Assembly (NCBI RefSeq): GCF_022508225.1 | Contig: NZ_JAETXJ010000012.1 | Location: 1-64,000 of the forward strand | Direction of reading: 5' to 3' | Length of the DNA: 64,000 nt | DNA from: Desulfovibrio sp. UIB00 | Lineage (GTDB): Bacteria; Desulfobacterota; Desulfovibrionia; Desulfovibrionales; Desulfovibrionaceae | In this document: one piece after another, positions 28,601 through 36,611 of the stretch | How the letters are laid out: every line of letters starts with the position of its first letter | Position numbering within the stretch: the stretch's first letter is position 1 | Program-made: the position numbers and the translations under genes | The notes under the pieces: generated by a model | Told to the model about the DNA's origin: nothing | The model's input: only the letters and a program-made list of their open reading frames with translations | Database searches by the model: none

Positions 28601-29874
28601 TCGCAGGCCGACATGACTTCATCGTAGGGCATATTCAAAAAGCCGTCTTCTCCATTGAGCATGGCTGGCACAAAGATGACCTTGACCCTGTTTTCCGGCC
28701 TGTTGTTCAGGCCCAACCGATGGCAGGCATTGAGTATGGGATCTTGTGGCGCATTCCAGGCAAAATGGGTGCAGATAAAGGGCAGACCGTTGTCGTTGGC
28801 CTCGGGGTCGCCAGAAACCGCAGCGGTATTAACGCCCGTATGCCCGCCCATGACAAGGCACAGGGCCAGAATGGAAGCGTCCGTGCCAGCCAGGCTCTGC
28901 TCAAGTTTTGCCAGGGCATCAAGAAAGATGTCCACGCCCTTGTTGTGCATTTCATAGCGGCCAGAAATGGCGAAAATGCGTGTGTTGGCGGGCAGTTCGC
29001 AACGCAGAAAGCGGTTGGCGGCCTCCACTATGCGCGCCCGGTGTTCCTCCGGGCGGGAGCGTTCTACGGAATAATCGGGGATAACCCGCATATCCAGACC
29101 ATTGGTGGTGATGACATCGGGCTGCCGCCCCAGCAGCACCGTGGATTCCTCGCCGGTGATGGGGCTGACGGTGGTAAAAACGTCCGCTTCGCGGGCGCTG
29201 GCCCCCTCAAGCGACCACTTGGCCGTGATGTTCAGGGCTGCGGCCTCGTTGGCGGGGTTGATGCTGCGCAGGTTGGAATAGATATCCCGCCCGGTTCCGG
29301 CCATGGCGCGCCCGAGCATGGTGGCGTGGGTAGTGAACACCGTGCCTATGCCGGGAGACAGTTTTTTGAGCGAAAGCAGGCCAGCGCCGCACATCCATTC
29401 GTGGAACAGGGCAACGCTGCGTCCTTCAAGGGGTTCGACCCGGCTTTCATGAATGGCCGCAATAACCGCACTGCAAGCCGTGGCGAACATGACGGGTTCA
29501 ATATAGTCCCACCCGCCGGAAAGCGAATCCACACCGTAATTTTTCCACAGATCATACAAAAGCTGGTTGCTGGAATAACGCTTGGCAAAATCCACCAGAA
29601 TGGCCTTGGGGCGACCGGGAATATTCCAGCGGCCCATGCGGCATTTGAGATCCTTTGTGGCAAATGCCAGGCGAAGCGAATCCCATATATTCTCGTCCGT
29701 TTCTTCAAAACCCACATTTTCAGCCAGGGACGGGCCAAGGAGAAAATAGTCCTCGCCAAACTGCTCTACAGCCTGCAATGCCTTGCTGCTGACCACAGAG
29801 TAAATGCCCCCCACCTTGTTGCAGACTTCCCAACTGACCTCAAACAACGTGACGGTGCTGTTATCGAAATTCAT
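25618..29874 (-). CDS. Fused glycogen synthase (GT3-like) and alpha-glucan phosphorylase (GT35)
   Basis: The 1418-residue protein joins two opposing activities of glycogen metabolism. Residues 1 to about 560 resemble the eukaryote-type glycogen synthase family GT3: FEVSWEVCNKVGGIYSVVSSKA at the start, LFHEWMCGAGLL, FTTHATMLGR, TTNGLDM and the C-terminal FPSWYEPWGYTPQESAA. Residues about 585-1418 are a glucan phosphorylase of the short GT35 type: AYFSTEYGLSESIPIYSGGLG, TNGIHVPSY, and the pyridoxal-phosphate motif EASGTSGMK with Lys1168. AAGGAG precedes the ATG. It is the last gene of the operon, 29 bases after the GH57 gene. The synthase donor (UDP- or ADP-glucose) cannot be read from sequence. 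I see no frameshift or internal start that would split it. Confidence 0.92.
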   Translation of the reverse strand: MNFDNSTVTLFEVSWEVCNKVGGIYSVVSSKALQAVEQFGEDYFLLGPSLAENVGFEETDENIWDSLRLAFATKDLKCRMGRWNIPGRPKAILVDFAKRYSSNQLLYDLWKNYGVDSLSGGWDYIEPVMFATACSAVIAAIHESRVEPLEGRSVALFHEWMCGAGLLSLKKLSPGIGTVFTTHATMLGRAMAGTGRDIYSNLRSINPANEAAALNITAKWSLEGASAREADVFTTVSPITGEESTVLLGRQPDVITTNGLDMRVIPDYSVERSRPEEHRARIVEAANRFLRCELPANTRIFAISGRYEMHNKGVDIFLDALAKLEQSLAGTDASILALCLVMGGHTGVNTAAVSGDPEANDNGLPFICTHFAWNAPQDPILNACHRLGLNNRPENRVKVIFVPAMLNGEDGFLNMPYDEVMSACDVGCFPSWYEPWGYTPQESAAWAVPTLTTDLSGFGMWARTQLQEGAAAFKGVCVMPRRGMNFEQSATVLHEHLIRAATCAVDDLPQWRAEARALAEKSSWQFFFENYVRAFEIAFKKASTRINCDCGHAALARVLSTSCSATPFLRPIMAVAEVPEELSRLRDIAHNVWWCWHDKAKALFMALSPSHWESWRNPLKMLEQADPERFRDLLENEDYMNLYREVVAKFDAYMAEPIRSLSTDVTPEAPIAYFSTEYGLSESIPIYSGGLGVLSGDHLKSASDMAIPLVGVGLLYKNGYFRQDIDADGRQVAQYPVNNFGLMPISMVYDADNQPIYVQLELPGRLLFARVWKLAVGRINLYLMDTDTRRNTDEDRRITDKLYEANREVRLLQEMLLGMGGMRLLRTMHIMPSVFHMNEGHSAFMAMERLQECLSMGMNYTEATVRVRSNTVFTTHTPVPAGNESFSLELMERYFSGIAANLGLSWQQFVQLGQIEGGNSNSFEMTVLALRHSCWANGVSRLHGVVSRHMWNNLWKSLPVAETPIGHVTNGIHVPSYVGSWMHELLHQYLGSGWMQSPPGSGVWDKVDHIPDEAFWAARMHQKEALLDDLRRRIPEFIQKFHLSSDERKRMESMLKPDTLIIGFARRFAPYKRATLIFADPDRLARILSNTNRPVVLVFSGKAHPADEAGINMIQEVLRMCRDERFLGRIFFVENYSLAVSRIMAQGCDVWLNTPRRPHEASGTSGMKLPVNGGINLSISDGWWCEGYNRQNGWTIGPVVSTELPSSEQNDYADAEALYSLLENAVVPLYFERNAEGLPLEWVATAKRSLKSLTAMYSSNRMLNDYIRQFYLRAARRRNMLRDNNWEACRALAAWQNDLPARFGTVKVDELTISGVENNTMVCGEPVSVQLRMHLGEMKPQEILVQLVIGQALINGSFRDKPEILRLEPRAEENCKECMRYTASYIPTFSGHYRYGVRIMPVHPAQASPLETDNILWA

Positions 29875-29903
29875 GTTTTCTCCTTATGGAAAGGCCGATT
29901 GGC

Positions 29904-31160
29904 TTAAACGGACGCACCAGTGCCGGAACGGACATTGCTCTTGCGTGCTCTGCGGGGCTTGAGTTCCTTGCCTGCCAGTTCTGCGGCTTCAAGTCGCAGC
30001 TCAAAATCTGCCAGCACATTCATATAGGTAATATAGGCGTCATAGGGGCTATCAAAGGGGCTGGGCCTGTCCTGCCTTGGGCCGGAAAACCACTTGGTGG
30101 ACATGTGCCGGAAATGGTCGGCGGTTTGCAGGCGCTCGTAGTCGTGCAGCAGCATCTTGTCGCCGCTGGCGCTCACCCTGGCGGCCAGGCTGTAAAGCGT
30201 ATGGATGGCGTCTTTCTGCATGTCGTTGCCAAGCCACGATGTCAGGTCGTGGCCGCTTTCTTCCCACGACACGAACTGGGGCACGTCCACTTCTCCGGCT
30301 GGAGCGCGCTTTCCGGCAATGGAGCCGGGCGTGGCAAACCTGAAGCGACTGTCGCGCAGCAGGGCCTCGGGCAGGGCCGACATAAAATCGAAGATGCCCG
30401 AATCCTGCCCATGCCGCAGACCGAATATATGAAAATCATTGTAAATATTGATCACATCCGCTTTTTCGCCCAAGCTGTGGCACCACGAGGCGAACTTGTC
30501 GGCAGTGAGCGGCCAGTCGTTCCACCCCCTGTCGCCAAAGCGCAGCCCCATGTCGTCGGAAAGGGACGTATTGCGAAGCAAAAGATTCATCTTGGGGGCG
30601 GAAACCGGGCGGTACACCCAATTGGGGCTGCGCCAGCCAAGCACCTGATCCGCACCCTCGGCCAGGGCGGTTTTAAAACCATGCTGCTGCAAGGCGGCGG
30701 CAAGGTCATTGTTGAACACGCATTCAGTATGCATGAAGGTGGTGGGCTTTTTGCCAAACAGTTTTTTGATGCGCGCGCTTTGCGCCTTGACCTGCCTGTC
30801 AAATTCCTCGCGTGAATACAGAAAGGCCAGCGAATGCGCCGAAGTTTCAGCGACAAATTCCACGCAGCCCGTAGCCGCAAGGGCGCACAGGCTTTCTGTC
30901 ACTTCAGGGGCGTACTGCTCAAAAAGATCCAGGGCGGTGCCCGAAACGCACAACGACACCGCAAACGCCCCTTCATGGCGGCGCACAAGCCTGAGCAGCA
31001 TTTCTGCGGCTGGCAAATAACACAGGCGCGCCGCGCGCAGCATGGTTTCGCAGTTGCGGTCATCGTCTTCGTAAACGGAGCTCTGCCCCATATCGAAAAC
31101 CGTGTAGCGGCGGAACTGGTACGGTTCATGTATATTGAAACACAGACATAGCGCAGGCAT
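29904..31160 (-). CDS. GH57-family glycoside hydrolase or glucan-processing enzyme
   Basis: A 418-residue GH57 protein: NIHEPYQ at 9-15 (His11), the nucleophile segment FMHTECVF with Glu146, NDFHIFG, and LHDYERLQTADHF, which corresponds to the general-acid Asp region. GH57 members include alpha-amylases, branching enzymes and glucanotransferases; this short form is commonly labelled alpha-amylase. Since no GlgB is in the operon, a branching or trimming role is possible but unproven. The last 25 residues are basic and probably disordered. Its ATG overlaps the stop of the preceding GT4 gene as TGATG, with GGAGGT 5 bases before it, so the two are translationally coupled. Confidence 0.88.
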   Translation of the reverse strand: MPALCLCFNIHEPYQFRRYTVFDMGQSSVYEDDDRNCETMLRAARLCYLPAAEMLLRLVRRHEGAFAVSLCVSGTALDLFEQYAPEVTESLCALAATGCVEFVAETSAHSLAFLYSREEFDRQVKAQSARIKKLFGKKPTTFMHTECVFNNDLAAALQQHGFKTALAEGADQVLGWRSPNWVYRPVSAPKMNLLLRNTSLSDDMGLRFGDRGWNDWPLTADKFASWCHSLGEKADVINIYNDFHIFGLRHGQDSGIFDFMSALPEALLRDSRFRFATPGSIAGKRAPAGEVDVPQFVSWEESGHDLTSWLGNDMQKDAIHTLYSLAARVSASGDKMLLHDYERLQTADHFRHMSTKWFSGPRQDRPSPFDSPYDAYITYMNVLADFELRLEAAELAGKELKPRRARKSNVRSGTGASV

Positions 31161-32509
31161 CAGTGACCTCCAAGGACATCCCGGTAAATGGTCAGCAATT
31201 GGTCAGCGGCATTTTCCCATCTGATGGATTTCATTTCTTCGCGACAGTTTTTCACCAGCTCGGCGGCAAGGCAGGGATAACGCAGCACGGCGCAGATTTT
31301 GTCGGCCATGTCGCGCGTATCCCAAAAATCGGCCTTGAGGGCGTGCTCCAGCACTTCTGAAACGCCCGACTGGCGCGAAAGCAGCACCGGCACATCGTAA
31401 AGCATGGCCTCCAGCGGCGTTATGCCGAAAGGCTCGGAAACTGAAGGCATGACGTAAAGATCGCTGAGGGCGAACATGCGGTCCACATCCTCGCCGCGCA
31501 AAAATCCGGCAAAATGGAAGCGCCGCCCCATGCGCAACTGCCCTGCCCTGCGGATCAACGCTGGCAGCATGTCGCCGCTGCCAGCCATGAAAAAGCGGAC
31601 ATTGGGGATTTTTTGCAGCACAAGGCGGGCCGCTTCCATAAAGTATTCCGGCCCTTTCTGGAATGTCACCCGGCCGAGGAACAACACGCGCTTTTCATGC
31701 CGTATGCGTTGCGGCACAAGATAGCAGCGCCCGGCCTCATGCCGCGCAACGGCATTGTGCACCACCACCACCTTTTCGGGCGCTACACCGTAGCGGTCAA
31801 TGACGGTTTTGCGGGTCAGGCGGCTTACGGCCACCACCACATCGGCTGCGTTCAGCCCGGCGCGCTCTATGCCCGCCACCTGTTCGTTGATGTTCAGGCC
31901 ACTGCGGTCGTATTCCGTAGCGTGGATGTGCGCCACCAACGGTTTGCCAGTCAGCGCCCTGGCCATCATGCCCGCAGGATAGGTCATCCAGTCGTGCACG
32001 TGGATGACGTCAAACTGCTCCTGCACGGCAATGGCCCCGGCAAGACGGCTGTAACGCTGCACCTCGGCCATGAGGTCAGGCCCGTAACCGCCGTGCAGTT
32101 CAAACGTGATTTCGCCTTTGCAGGCGGCATGGCCCGCATGCGGTGCAAAGGCGCGCGTACTGGCCGCATTGCCTGGCTCATGCCGCAGATTTTCCAGCGC
32201 TTCGGCATAGCCCTTCGGCGTGAGGTAGGGAACAAGCGGACTTTCCACCGGCAGGCAGCGGATGCTGCTGGCCCAGAGTTCATGCCCGGCCTGCGTCATA
32301 CTTTCCGCAATATGGGCCGCAACCGGAGTTCCGGAGGCCCCCCGCAGACGCAAAAAGCTGTTCTGCCCGCTGCCGCCTTCCACTCGTGGCAGTACAAAAA
32401 TAATCTCCGCCCCTTTTTTTGCCAGAGCCTGCGTCATGCCAAAGCATGCCGTTCCCAGGCCACCGCTGATGTGGGGCGGAAATTCCCAGCCAAACATAAG
32501 CACTCGCAT
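31160..32509 (-). CDS. GT4-family glycosyltransferase of the glycogen operon
   Basis: The 449-residue protein shows the GT-B fold of family GT4: MFGWEFPPHISGGLGTACFGM at the N terminus, IHVHDWMTYPAG, IHATEYDRSG, VSRLTRKTVIDRYGV, LFLGRVTFQKGP and the EX7E motif in EPFGITPLE. Similar proteins in bacterial glycogen clusters are called glycogen synthases or alpha-glucan glycosyltransferases. Here it may start or extend glucan chains alongside the GT3-like domain. I place the start at the ATG at 32509, where AAGGG overlaps the stop of the debranching gene; a GTG 21 bases upstream is the alternative. It lies between the debranching and GH57 genes. Confidence 0.88.
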   Translation of the reverse strand: MRVLMFGWEFPPHISGGLGTACFGMTQALAKKGAEIIFVLPRVEGGSGQNSFLRLRGASGTPVAAHIAESMTQAGHELWASSIRCLPVESPLVPYLTPKGYAEALENLRHEPGNAASTRAFAPHAGHAACKGEITFELHGGYGPDLMAEVQRYSRLAGAIAVQEQFDVIHVHDWMTYPAGMMARALTGKPLVAHIHATEYDRSGLNINEQVAGIERAGLNAADVVVAVSRLTRKTVIDRYGVAPEKVVVVHNAVARHEAGRCYLVPQRIRHEKRVLFLGRVTFQKGPEYFMEAARLVLQKIPNVRFFMAGSGDMLPALIRRAGQLRMGRRFHFAGFLRGEDVDRMFALSDLYVMPSVSEPFGITPLEAMLYDVPVLLSRQSGVSEVLEHALKADFWDTRDMADKICAVLRYPCLAAELVKNCREEMKSIRWENAADQLLTIYRDVLGGH

Positions 32510-32519
32510 GGCGAAACCC

Positions 32520-34688
32520 TTATTCTTCACTGCCGGGCGCGGACACGCCCAGAGTCATGGTTGCCCTGCATACGCCGGTTTTGTCGCCGGATGCGGGATG
32601 GGCCAGACAATGCGCCACCCTTTGCTCCCATTGGGCGTAAACATCCGGCGCGGCCTTTTGCAGTTTTTTGAGCATGCGCAGGCACTCGGCCACGCTCCAG
32701 GCCTGGGCGGTGCAGCCGCCGGGATTATAAGGCGGGGAGCCGTCAAAAACTTCTGAAATGCTGCCAAGTCCGGCTTCGCAGAGATGCTGGCAAAACAGGG
32801 GCGTAACCATATCAAGCAACCCCTGAACAGCACCGTCCAGATCCCAGGCAGTGTGCAGCAGCGCATCTGTGTAATGGCCCAGCAGCCACGGCCAGGCCGT
32901 GCCCTGATGGTAGGCGGCATCGCGGCTCTCGCCATTGCCTTCGTACCTGCCTTTGTATGCGGCTGCGTCAGGGGCAAGGGTGCGCAGGCCAAAAGGCGTG
33001 AGCAGCCTGTTGCGCACGCATTCCACAACTTGCGGTTGAAAATCGTCCGCAAGCACGGCATGCGGCAGGGACACGGCAAATATCTGATTGGGACGCACGC
33101 TCCGGTCGAGCTGTCCGTCGCGCCACACGTCACCCAGATAGCCGCCCTCCTCGGTTGCCCAGAAGCGGAGCAAAAATGCATCGCGCATGACGGCTCGCTG
33201 CCGCTCGCCCGTGAGCAGCGGCTCCTGAAATGCGGCGGCAAGGCTGTCGGCAAAGGCAAGAGTGTTGTACCAGAGGGCGTTGATTTCCACGGGGCAACCG
33301 TGCCGGGGCGTGACCGGGCAGCCGTTCACCTGGGCATCCATCCAGGTGAGCTGGGTGTGGGCGTCGCCCGCATGCAGCAGGCCCTCGGCATCCACAAAGA
33401 TGCCCATGCCCGGCCCCTTGCGGTAGCCCTTGATGATGGCTTTCAGGGCATCCCAGGCATGTTGCCGCGCCCAGGCCAGACCATCGGGAACAATGGCAAT
33501 CGCCTGTTGCAGGGCAAAGGCATACCACAAGGATGCGTCTACTGTGTTGTAGGCATGCTCGCCCGACTCCGAAAACATGTTGGGCACAAGGCCATTGCGG
33601 ATATGCCGCCCCACCTCGGCCAGAACGCGCAGACCAAATTCTTCGCGTCCGGCGTAAAAGGCCAGCCCCGGCAGACTGATGAGCGTGTCGCGCCCCCAAT
33701 CGTCAAACCAGGGATACCCGGCAATCACGGTGGATCGACCAGAAGGCGTCGTTATGCAGAACTGGCCGCCAGCTTGCGCCAGTTGCCCGGCAAGGCCGCC
33801 GCCTGCAAGATGGGCATCTGTGTGGGCGCGGCTTTCCGTCTCCCACAGGGCGCGCAGGTTTTCTCCGCAGGCCTCCGTGCCAGCCGCCACATACACGTAA
33901 CCGCCCTGAGGCAACGACGGCAGAGCTATTTCAAGCGTGCCGGGCATGAAGAGGTCTTCGCTGTCGTCAAAGCCACGCTCGCGCTCTTCAAAATATTCCA
34001 CATTGCGGCACCAGTCCGGCTCGGCCACAAAACTGGCGGAGGCATGCTGCCTGCATTTTTCGCTGGTCGTCGCGCCCTCGGCATTCACAGCCATCGAGCA
34101 AGCCTTGCCTGAATCTCCGGCGGCCTGAATATACAGGGGCGGCAAGCTCTCATACGGACGGATGGAAAAACCACCGGGCACGGCAATGGTATCAGCCCGC
34201 AGGGCCGGGTTAGCCCGCGTGAGCGCGTGGATATTGCGGTAGGCAAGCAAGGGCTTGAGGCGCAGAGTAAGCGGGGGGATGTCCTCCGGCCCGCGCAGTT
34301 CATAGCGCACCAACAGCAGGCTTTTATCCCGCGCAAGCAGCATCTCGCGGCTCAGGCTGACTTCGCCCACCCGATAGGTACTCTGCGGCCACTGATCGAG
34401 CTGAAAGGCTTCAAGATACTCGTGCCCGTTGGGATAGAGCGTGCCGGGATGCTGACGGGTGGAAAAAAAGAATTCCCTGTCGCCGCCGCACACCGATTCC
34501 TCAAGGGCAGAGAGCAGCACATGCCGACCATGCGGCGTGTTGACGATAAGCAGGCCGTGATATTTGCGCGTGTTGCAGCACAAAATGCTGCTGCCGGAGC
34601 AGTCGCCCCTTTCGTTGGCGAGCAGCCACTCCCGGTGCAGCGCCCTGCGTGTGTTCTGGCAAGCTGCCTTGTCAAAGCTGAACCGCAT
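32520..34688 (-). CDS. Glycogen debranching enzyme (amylo-alpha-1,6-glucosidase, GH133)
   Basis: A 722-residue protein with the two parts of archaeal and bacterial debranching enzymes: an N-terminal beta domain (NTRKYHGLLIV, ALEESV, YPNGHEYLEAF) and a C-terminal (alpha/alpha)6 barrel from about 330 (YPWFDDWGRDTLISLPGL, ESGEHAYNTVDASLW, QLTWMDA, GCPVEINALWYN). It cleaves alpha-1,6 branch points so that phosphorylase can continue. AAGGAGG precedes the ATG at 34688; about 66 upstream codons of the open frame are excluded. It is the first gene of the operon, so its upstream region should hold the operon promoter. Confidence 0.93.
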   Translation of the reverse strand: MRFSFDKAACQNTRRALHREWLLANERGDCSGSSILCCNTRKYHGLLIVNTPHGRHVLLSALEESVCGGDREFFFSTRQHPGTLYPNGHEYLEAFQLDQWPQSTYRVGEVSLSREMLLARDKSLLLVRYELRGPEDIPPLTLRLKPLLAYRNIHALTRANPALRADTIAVPGGFSIRPYESLPPLYIQAAGDSGKACSMAVNAEGATTSEKCRQHASASFVAEPDWCRNVEYFEERERGFDDSEDLFMPGTLEIALPSLPQGGYVYVAAGTEACGENLRALWETESRAHTDAHLAGGGLAGQLAQAGGQFCITTPSGRSTVIAGYPWFDDWGRDTLISLPGLAFYAGREEFGLRVLAEVGRHIRNGLVPNMFSESGEHAYNTVDASLWYAFALQQAIAIVPDGLAWARQHAWDALKAIIKGYRKGPGMGIFVDAEGLLHAGDAHTQLTWMDAQVNGCPVTPRHGCPVEINALWYNTLAFADSLAAAFQEPLLTGERQRAVMRDAFLLRFWATEEGGYLGDVWRDGQLDRSVRPNQIFAVSLPHAVLADDFQPQVVECVRNRLLTPFGLRTLAPDAAAYKGRYEGNGESRDAAYHQGTAWPWLLGHYTDALLHTAWDLDGAVQGLLDMVTPLFCQHLCEAGLGSISEVFDGSPPYNPGGCTAQAWSVAECLRMLKKLQKAAPDVYAQWEQRVAHCLAHPASGDKTGVCRATMTLGVSAPGSEE

Positions 34689-35332
34689 ACGGCCTCCTTG
34701 GCGCCCATTATGGAGCGCGACGGCGAATGCTGCGGAAAGACGAAGGGCGCAATCGCCGCCTGACCGCCAGACAGTGCTGGGCGGCCCAAGTTGCGGCAAT
34801 GCTTGCAGGAAGGTACGGCGGAAAGGGCGCAGAGAGAAACTGAAACAGCCGAACCTCTGACCGCGAAAACCGCAACAGAAAAACATTTAAGAAAATAAAG
34901 GTCTTCTCTGTTTTTACAGTTTTACCTTATCCCATTATTTTTTGGCTGTCGAGCGCGTGTCACTTTTGTTTTCAGGTTTATCGTCTTAACGATGAGCAAA
35001 ATGCGACATATTTGTTAGTTTGCTAATAATACATGAAGAATTTGACCAATCTGAAATAATCGTGTGAGCATCGTGTTACAATCGTCCAATTTATCGTGAC
35101 GACCTGAGAATGTTCACACTGCTTTGCTGTATAAACCAGCCGCAAGTACTCATAGCTGATTACAACTGCCGCGCAAGGCCGCATGGTTATAACGCAGCCT
35201 TATTGCCCTTGCCGGGTTGCGTCTGTTTGCGCCAATGCGCGGCCCGGCAATACTGGGGGCTTTTTCTTTCTTCATTTTTAGGGTAAGCTTGTTCGTTGCT
35301 CACAATATTTGCATACCTGACGGGGGTAGTTC
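34689..35332. other. Divergent intergenic region between the glycogen operon and livJ
   Basis: This stretch of about 640 bp is AT-rich from 34860 to 35110 and should contain both divergent promoters, though I cannot fix -35/-10 pairs with confidence (TTGACC at 35042 is one loose candidate). From 35110 it becomes a GC-richer leader for livJ with the hairpin listed at 35209-35250. I see no coding frame with a ribosome site and no tRNA. Confidence 0.5.
35209..35250 (+). promoter_or_regulatory. Strong hairpin in the livJ leader
   Basis: TTGCCGGG (35209-35216) pairs with CCCGGCAA (35243-35250), and five more base pairs (two G-U) extend inward. Ten bases later comes CTTTTTCTTTCTTC. The spacing to the T run is too long for a textbook terminator. 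It could be a weak attenuator or a stabilising 5' structure about 85 bases before livJ. Confidence 0.4.
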
Positions 35333-36454
35333 ATGAAAGCACTTGGTCGTTGGCTTGGGGCTCTGGCCCTTACCCTGCTTGTGCCTGTTGCGGCGCTGGC
35401 TGGTGACATCAAGGTTGGCCTTATGTGCCCGCTTACGGGCAAATGGGCTTCCGAAGGCCTGGATATGAAAAACATCGTTACCCTGCTGGTTGACGATGTG
35501 AATGCCAAGGGCGGCATCAAGGGCCGCAAGGTTCAGCTGGTTGTCGAGGACGACGCGGGCGACCCGCGCACCGCCGCTCTGGCCGCGCAGAAGCTTGCTT
35601 CCGCCGGTGTTGTGGCCGTTATCGGCACCTACGGCTCCGCCGTGACCGAGGCCAGTCAGAGCATTCTGGACGAGGCTGAACTGGTGCAGATCGGCACTGG
35701 CTCCACCAGCGTGCGCCTTACGGAAAAAGGCTTGAAGCTCTTTTTCCGCACCTGCCCGCGTGACGACGCGCAGGGCAAATCTGCCGCCGAAGCCATCAAG
35801 AAGGGCGGCTACAAGGCAGTGGCCCTACTGCACGACAATTCTTCGTATGCCAAGGGCCTGGCGGAAGAAACCAAGGCAGTGCTTGAAAAAGACGGTATGA
35901 AAGTGGTGTTTTACGATGCTCTTACCCCCGGAGAGCGCGACTACACCGCCATTCTGACCAAGCTTAAGGCTGCCAATCCCGACCTTGTGTTCTTTACCGG
36001 TTACTACCCTGAAACCGGCATGCTGTTGCGGCAGAAAAGAGAAATGGGCTGGAACGTTCCCATGATGGGCGGCGATGCCGCAAACCATCAGGATCTGGTC
36101 AAGATCGCCGGTAACGAAGCCGCCACGGGCTATTTCTTCATCAGCCCGCCGCTGCCGCAGGATATGGACACGCCTGAAGCCAAGGAATTCCTCAAGGCCT
36201 TCAAGGCCAAGTACAATACCGTGCCTGTTTCCGTGTGGGCCGTGCTGGCTGGCGATGCTTTCAAGGTTATCGAAGGCGCGCTTGAAGCCGGCAAGGACAC
36301 TCCCAAGGAAATGGCCGCATGGCTCAAGGAACTCAAGGGCATGCCCGGTCTTTCCGGCAACCTTGGTTTTGACGCCAAGGGCGACCGCGTGGGCGAGTTC
36401 TACCGCACCTACAAGGTTGACGCCACGGGCAACTTCGTTTTGCAGCCCAAGTAA
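35333..36454 (+). CDS. livJ: Branched-chain amino acid ABC transporter, periplasmic binding protein
   Basis: The 373-residue protein has a signal peptide (hydrophobic 8-22, cleavage after ALA near 22) and a type I periplasmic binding fold: KVGLMCPLTGKWASEG at the mature N terminus, VVEDDAGDPRTAALAAQKLAS, VIGTYGSAVTEA and a C-terminal YKVDATGNF. These are hallmarks of the Leu/Ile/Val-binding family (LivJ/LivK). It captures branched-chain amino acids in the periplasm for the LivHMGF importer encoded next. A hairpin separates it from livH, consistent with higher expression of the binding protein than of the membrane parts. Confidence 0.93.
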   Translation: MKALGRWLGALALTLLVPVAALAGDIKVGLMCPLTGKWASEGLDMKNIVTLLVDDVNAKGGIKGRKVQLVVEDDAGDPRTAALAAQKLASAGVVAVIGTYGSAVTEASQSILDEAELVQIGTGSTSVRLTEKGLKLFFRTCPRDDAQGKSAAEAIKKGGYKAVALLHDNSSYAKGLAEETKAVLEKDGMKVVFYDALTPGERDYTAILTKLKAANPDLVFFTGYYPETGMLLRQKREMGWNVPMMGGDAANHQDLVKIAGNEAATGYFFISPPLPQDMDTPEAKEFLKAFKAKYNTVPVSVWAVLAGDAFKVIEGALEAGKDTPKEMAAWLKELKGMPGLSGNLGFDAKGDRVGEFYRTYKVDATGNFVLQPK

Positions 36455-36554
36455 TGCGGCGCGGTCATTAGCCGCGCCCATGTTGCACAGATACACGCCC
36501 GGGGCATAAATACCCCGGCGAAAAGCGCAATCCCCTCGAGGACGCGTTCATTAC

Positions 36555-36584
36555 GGCGGGCGACCGGTATCCCGGTCGCCCGCC
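36555..36584 (+). repeat. Perfect hairpin in the livJ-livH gap
   Basis: GGCGGGCGACCGG (36555-36567) pairs perfectly with 36572-36584 around the loop TATC, a 13-bp GC-rich stem with no T run after it. It lies between a periplasmic-protein gene and its permease gene. There such a stem can protect the upstream mRNA from 3' exonucleases or partly stop transcription. Confidence 0.7.
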
Positions 36585-36611
36585 AAATGCCGAGTACCAA
36601 CGCCGAACATT

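Noticed and set aside
28345-29907. 520-codon plus-strand open frame opposite the glycogen synthase-phosphorylase gene
   Set aside because: Antisense shadow; no family motifs, no start signal, composition mirrors the real gene.
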